Source: Solirubrobacteraceae bacterium (lineage in GTDB: Bacteria; Actinomycetota; Thermoleophilia; Solirubrobacterales; Solirubrobacteraceae). Taken from it: a stretch of 8,217 bases of DNA. Positions within the stretch are counted from its first letter, which is position 1. Each line of letters opens with the position of its first letter. The position numbers and the translations under genes are program-made. Below the pieces are notes generated by a model that was given only the letters and a program-made list of their open reading frames with translations, did not search any database and was not told where the DNA came from. Shown in pieces: positions 5,426 to 8,217 of the stretch. The stretch is from assembly GCA_025935735.1 (NCBI GenBank), contig JAICUS010000252.1:1-8217 (forward strand), in the 5' to 3' direction.

Positions 5426-5758
5426 ATGCTCCGGCGCGCGCTCGTCACCGGCGCCGCGTGCCTCGCGCTCAGCGCGACGGCCTCCGCCGCGGCGCCGCAC
5501 CCGATGCTCACGGCCAAGGGCCGGCACACGCTGACCGTCAGCGGCCGCCACTTCCAGGCCGGCGAGCGGGTGCGCGTGGTGCTCAACATCCCGCGCCGCC
5601 AGGTCAGGCACGCGCGCGCGTCCAGCCGGGGCACGTTCAGCGTGAGGTTCCGCGGCGTACCGGCCGGGCCGTGCGACGGCTATTCGATCGTCGCCGCCGG
5701 CAGCGGAGGCAGCCGGGCGATGCTCGCGCGCATGCACCCGGACTGCCTCGTGCGCTGA
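5426..5758 (+). CDS. Small exported protein, beta-rich, unknown function
   Basis: A 110-residue protein. Residues 1-22 are a clear Sec signal peptide: MLRR, the hydrophobic core ALVTGAACLALSATAS, and a likely cut after ASA. The mature part is about 88 residues and strongly basic (many Arg and His). It has alternating strands such as HTLTVSGRHFQAGERVRVVL, GTFSVRFRGVPAG and GYSIVAAGSGG. The pattern 'tltVsGrhF.aGErVrv' resembles the Ig-like repeats found in many secreted actinobacterial proteins. Two mature cysteines (C83, C107) could form one disulfide. There is no lipobox (C12 is inside the hydrophobic core), no anchor and no catalytic motif. I do not recognise a named family. It sits 35 bases after the ankyrin gene and ends 4 bases from the stop of the convergent protease gene. 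Confidence 0.75.
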   Translation: MLRRALVTGAACLALSATASAAAPHPMLTAKGRHTLTVSGRHFQAGERVRVVLNIPRRQVRHARASSRGTFSVRFRGVPAGPCDGYSIVAAGSGGSRAMLARMHPDCLVR

Positions 5759-5762
5759 CGGG

Positions 5763-8217
5763 CTACTTCATCTTGTAGCCGTAGGGGATCGTCGTCACCT
5801 CGTCTCCGCTGAAGGAGTCGAAGCTGAACGTGTCGACGTCCACGAACCCGCTCACCCGCCTGCCGTGCCTGCCGCTCGGCGTGAACGTGAGCGTGATCGT
5901 GCCCGACTCGCCCGGCGCCAGCGTGAGCGGCGAGTAGGGCGCGTTCGGGTCGACCGCGGCCTGCAGGTACACGTCGCCGCTCGTCGAGGACGCGTCGGCG
6001 TCGAACGGGTTCATGTGCGCCACCGCGGCCAGGTCGGCCGTCTGGCCCGGCGCCAGGCCGTCGGCGCCGAACGGCCCGATCGGCTCGGGCAGCCCGAACC
6101 ACAGCCCGACCGGGAGCTCCGGCGCGCTCGCCCTGGCCACCGCGGCGTTGCCGAACGACACGCTCTCCACCCGCGGGTCGCCGGAGAAGAACGCGGCCTC
6201 CATGGTGATCGGGACGGTGCCCTGCGCCAGCATCGTGAGCGCGTCCGCCCGGGTGGGCAGCAGCCACACCGGCTGCGAGTTCAGCGACAGCGGCAGGCCG
6301 ACGCCGGTGATCTGGTCCAGGCCGAGTAGGGTCTGGTCGACGCGGCCGTCGAGCCGCGGGTCGGCGAAGAAGTCCTTCGTGACCGTGCCGGTGTTGGTGA
6401 TCCGGATCCGCGCCGTGACAGGCGTGCCGGCCTGCAGCTTCCCGCTCGGGAGCCCGGTCGCCCGGACCGGCGGCCCGGCGAACGAGATCGCGCCGGTGAA
6501 GGGCTCGCGCAGGCGCAGGCCGCTCACCGGGGCGCTGACGTTGAGCGTCAGCGTCCACAGGCCGGCCTGCGGCGAGCCCTTGAAGAACTGCATGTCGCGC
6601 CCCTCGTTGACCTGCTCGTCGAGCGGCATGCCGTTCGGGTCGACCAGGTAGCCGGTGAGCCCGTAGTCGGGGTCGGCCAGGTGGAACCTCGCGTTCAGCG
6701 ACGGCTGGCCGCGCGGCACCTCGAACTGCCAGGTGAACGTCTGGCCCCCGTTGCCGGTGGAGGCGCCGCCGGTCAGCGTGCCCGCGAACGTACCGCCGTG
6801 CGAGCCGAGCGGGACGAGCGACCGCAGGACGATCGGCACGCTGCCGTCGTCGGAGGCGCCCGTGCCGACGTGCAGGCGCAGGCCCTCGTCGCCCGCGGCG
6901 CCGGCAGCGACGGTCACGTTGAACGCCCCCGTCTGCCCCGGCGCGAGCGTGCGTGCGGCCGGCGACACCGTGCCGGCGGTGTGGAACCGCTGCGTGTCGT
7001 ACTCGAACCGGACGACGCCGGAGTACGCCGCGGCGTTGTTGACGGTGAAGATCACCGCGGTCCACACGCCCGCGTTCGGCTTGCGCACCTCCACATGGCC
7101 GAAGCCGCTGCGGTCGGAGCCGAGCAGCGAGTAGGCCGCCACCTGGCCCTGCGGGTCGAACAGCGTCTCGAACACCGCCGTGCCCTTGGACTGGGCGTCC
7201 CAGGTGATGTCGCCGATCAGATAGTCCGCGTTCGGCCCCACCGCGAAGTGGGTCTCCTGGAAGGTATCGGTGTTGCCCTCGCCGTCGGTGAACGTGTTCG
7301 CCGACGGCAGCGTCACCGTGCCCGAGCCGACTGTCGTGGTCGTCGGGCGGCCGATGACCGCCGGCGTCACGGTGCGCGGCGCCGTGCCCTCGTTGGTCAC
7401 CCGCTCGGTGAACGAGTGCGACCGGCCGGCGTCGACGGTCGCGCTGAGCGACGGCTGGTCGACCAGGAGCGTGTTCGCGCCCTGCCCGCGGCCGCCGTCG
7501 ATCGACATGGCGAGCTGGACGGCCTTGAGCGTGTTGACCAGGCCGGCGCCCTGCCGGTCGGCCGGCGCGCCGAGGTCCGTGGCCGAGCTGTCGATGATCT
7601 GCTGCACCGTCGCGGGCGACGGGAGCCGCCCGCGGTGCGCCTTGGCGTACGCGTCGAGCACGAGCGCCGCGGTCCCGGAGGTCTCGGGCGCGGACGCGCT
7701 CGTCCCGCCGGCCGCCCAGATCGGCGGCGGGTTGGCGCCCTTGTCGATGTCGCCGCAGCCGAAGAACTGCGTCGTGTCGCGGCTGCACAGCGACCAGCCG
7801 CGGTCGCCCGGCGCGACGACGTCGACGGTGTGCGGGTTGAACTCGTTGATGCCGTCCGAGCTCAGTGCCGTGATGTTGTTGTCCTCCCAGCCGCCCGGCG
7901 ACAGCTGCGTGCCGTAGCGGGTGGTCTGGCGGTAGACGCGGTACGTGGTGGTGCCGCCGACGGCGATCACGCCCGGCGTCGTGGCCGGCGTGCCGATGTT
8001 GTTGAACGGGCCGGAGTCGCCGCTGGAGGCGACGACGGTCACGCCCGCGGCCACCGCCGCGCGGTCGAGCAGCGCGACCGGGTCGTCCTCGGTGTTCGGC
8101 AGCGGGTTGCCGCCGATCGACTCGTTGAGGATGTTGACGCGGTCGTGCAGGACGGCCCACTCGACGCCCTGGATGATCGTCGAGTCGAAGAACCCGGCGT
8201 TCGGGCCCGAGAGGTTC
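5763..8217 (-). CDS. Secreted subtilisin-family (S8) serine protease, N-terminus outside window
   Basis: 817 residues are visible; numbering here starts at the window edge. Residues 1-240 are the later half of a subtilase catalytic domain: NILNESIGGN (28-37), the oxyanion region VVASSGDSGP (61-70), TPGVIAVGGT (80-89), VDVVAPGD (131-138), and the serine motif AAGGTSASAP (168-177) with S173 as nucleophile. It ends with the usual LGAPADRQGAGLVNTLKAVQ. The catalytic Asp and His lie outside the window. D67 sits where most subtilases have the oxyanion Asn. The remaining ~570 residues are beta-sandwich modules: an Ig-like segment (about 255-300), two modules sharing DPxG then AGxWT (DPQG 354 with AGVWT 382; DPNG 526 with AGLWT 551), and terminal Ig-like segments with LAPGQTA and LAPGESGTITLTF. 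No LPXTG motif or membrane anchor is present, so the protein is probably released. It should be extracellular, given the family, though the signal peptide is not visible. Confidence 0.9.
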   Translation of the reverse strand, partial: NLSGPNAGFFDSTIIQGVEWAVLHDRVNILNESIGGNPLPNTEDDPVALLDRAAVAAGVTVVASSGDSGPFNNIGTPATTPGVIAVGGTTTYRVYRQTTRYGTQLSPGGWEDNNITALSSDGINEFNPHTVDVVAPGDRGWSLCSRDTTQFFGCGDIDKGANPPPIWAAGGTSASAPETSGTAALVLDAYAKAHRGRLPSPATVQQIIDSSATDLGAPADRQGAGLVNTLKAVQLAMSIDGGRGQGANTLLVDQPSLSATVDAGRSHSFTERVTNEGTAPRTVTPAVIGRPTTTTVGSGTVTLPSANTFTDGEGNTDTFQETHFAVGPNADYLIGDITWDAQSKGTAVFETLFDPQGQVAAYSLLGSDRSGFGHVEVRKPNAGVWTAVIFTVNNAAAYSGVVRFEYDTQRFHTAGTVSPAARTLAPGQTGAFNVTVAAGAAGDEGLRLHVGTGASDDGSVPIVLRSLVPLGSHGGTFAGTLTGGASTGNGGQTFTWQFEVPRGQPSLNARFHLADPDYGLTGYLVDPNGMPLDEQVNEGRDMQFFKGSPQAGLWTLTLNVSAPVSGLRLREPFTGAISFAGPPVRATGLPSGKLQAGTPVTARIRITNTGTVTKDFFADPRLDGRVDQTLLGLDQITGVGLPLSLNSQPVWLLPTRADALTMLAQGTVPITMEAAFFSGDPRVESVSFGNAAVARASAPELPVGLWFGLPEPIGPFGADGLAPGQTADLAAVAHMNPFDADASSTSGDVYLQAAVDPNAPYSPLTLAPGESGTITLTFTPSGRHGRRVSGFVDVDTFSFDSFSGDEVTTIPYGYKMK

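Noticed and set aside
5680..8160. An 826-codon open frame on the minus strand overlapping the protease in another frame
   Set aside because: It is dominated by Arg, His and Gly and has no domain. The neighbouring frame carries all subtilase motifs, so this is a shadow.
1..8217. tRNA or rRNA genes, CRISPR arrays, insertion sequences, origins
   Set aside because: No cloverleaf with a GTTCRA arm, no regularly spaced repeats, no transposase-like protein and no paired terminal inverted repeats were seen by eye on either strand.

Overview
The window is very GC-rich and the real genes use codons ending almost entirely in G or C. It looks like a high-GC actinobacterium. A Thermoleophilia (Solirubrobacterales-type) origin is my best guess, from the style of the ankyrin protein, the small secreted protein and the apparently leaderless starts, but no marker gene confirms it.

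Left part (1-3457): a compact, divergently controlled metabolic cluster. On the minus strand, reading leftwards from 2737, are an enolase-superfamily protein of the muconate-lactonizing-enzyme (MLE) subgroup, an FAD-dependent DAO-family oxidoreductase whose ATG overlaps the upstream stop by one base (TGATG), and the first 109 residues of an APH-type phosphotransferase 3 bases further on, cut by the window edge. On the plus strand, starting 48 bases from the enolase start, is a GntR-family regulator with an FCD domain. The 48-base gap holds two perfect palindromes of GntR/FadR style with centres 21 bp apart. The second covers the first bases of the regulator's own start codon. The layout suggests a ligand-responsive catabolic operon for an unidentified acid, possibly an amino or imino acid. 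The enolase keeps its metal ligands but lacks both lysines expected to be the acid/base catalysts, so its chemistry is not predictable from the family.

Middle part (3503-4760): a small PRC-barrel protein, then about 900 bases without an intact gene. This stretch is not featureless. It holds what look like decayed gene pieces on both strands, the clearest being the N-terminal part of a SAM-dependent methyltransferase broken by a one-base frameshift just before its glycine-rich motif.

Right part (4761-8217): an ankyrin-repeat protein and a small exported protein on the plus strand. Each is preceded by TACCRT exactly 7 bases before the start codon, suggesting leaderless transcripts. They are followed tail-to-tail, 4 bases apart, by a large secreted subtilisin-family protease on the minus strand whose N-terminus (with the catalytic Asp and His) lies outside the window. 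I see no RNA genes, CRISPR arrays, transposases or att sites.
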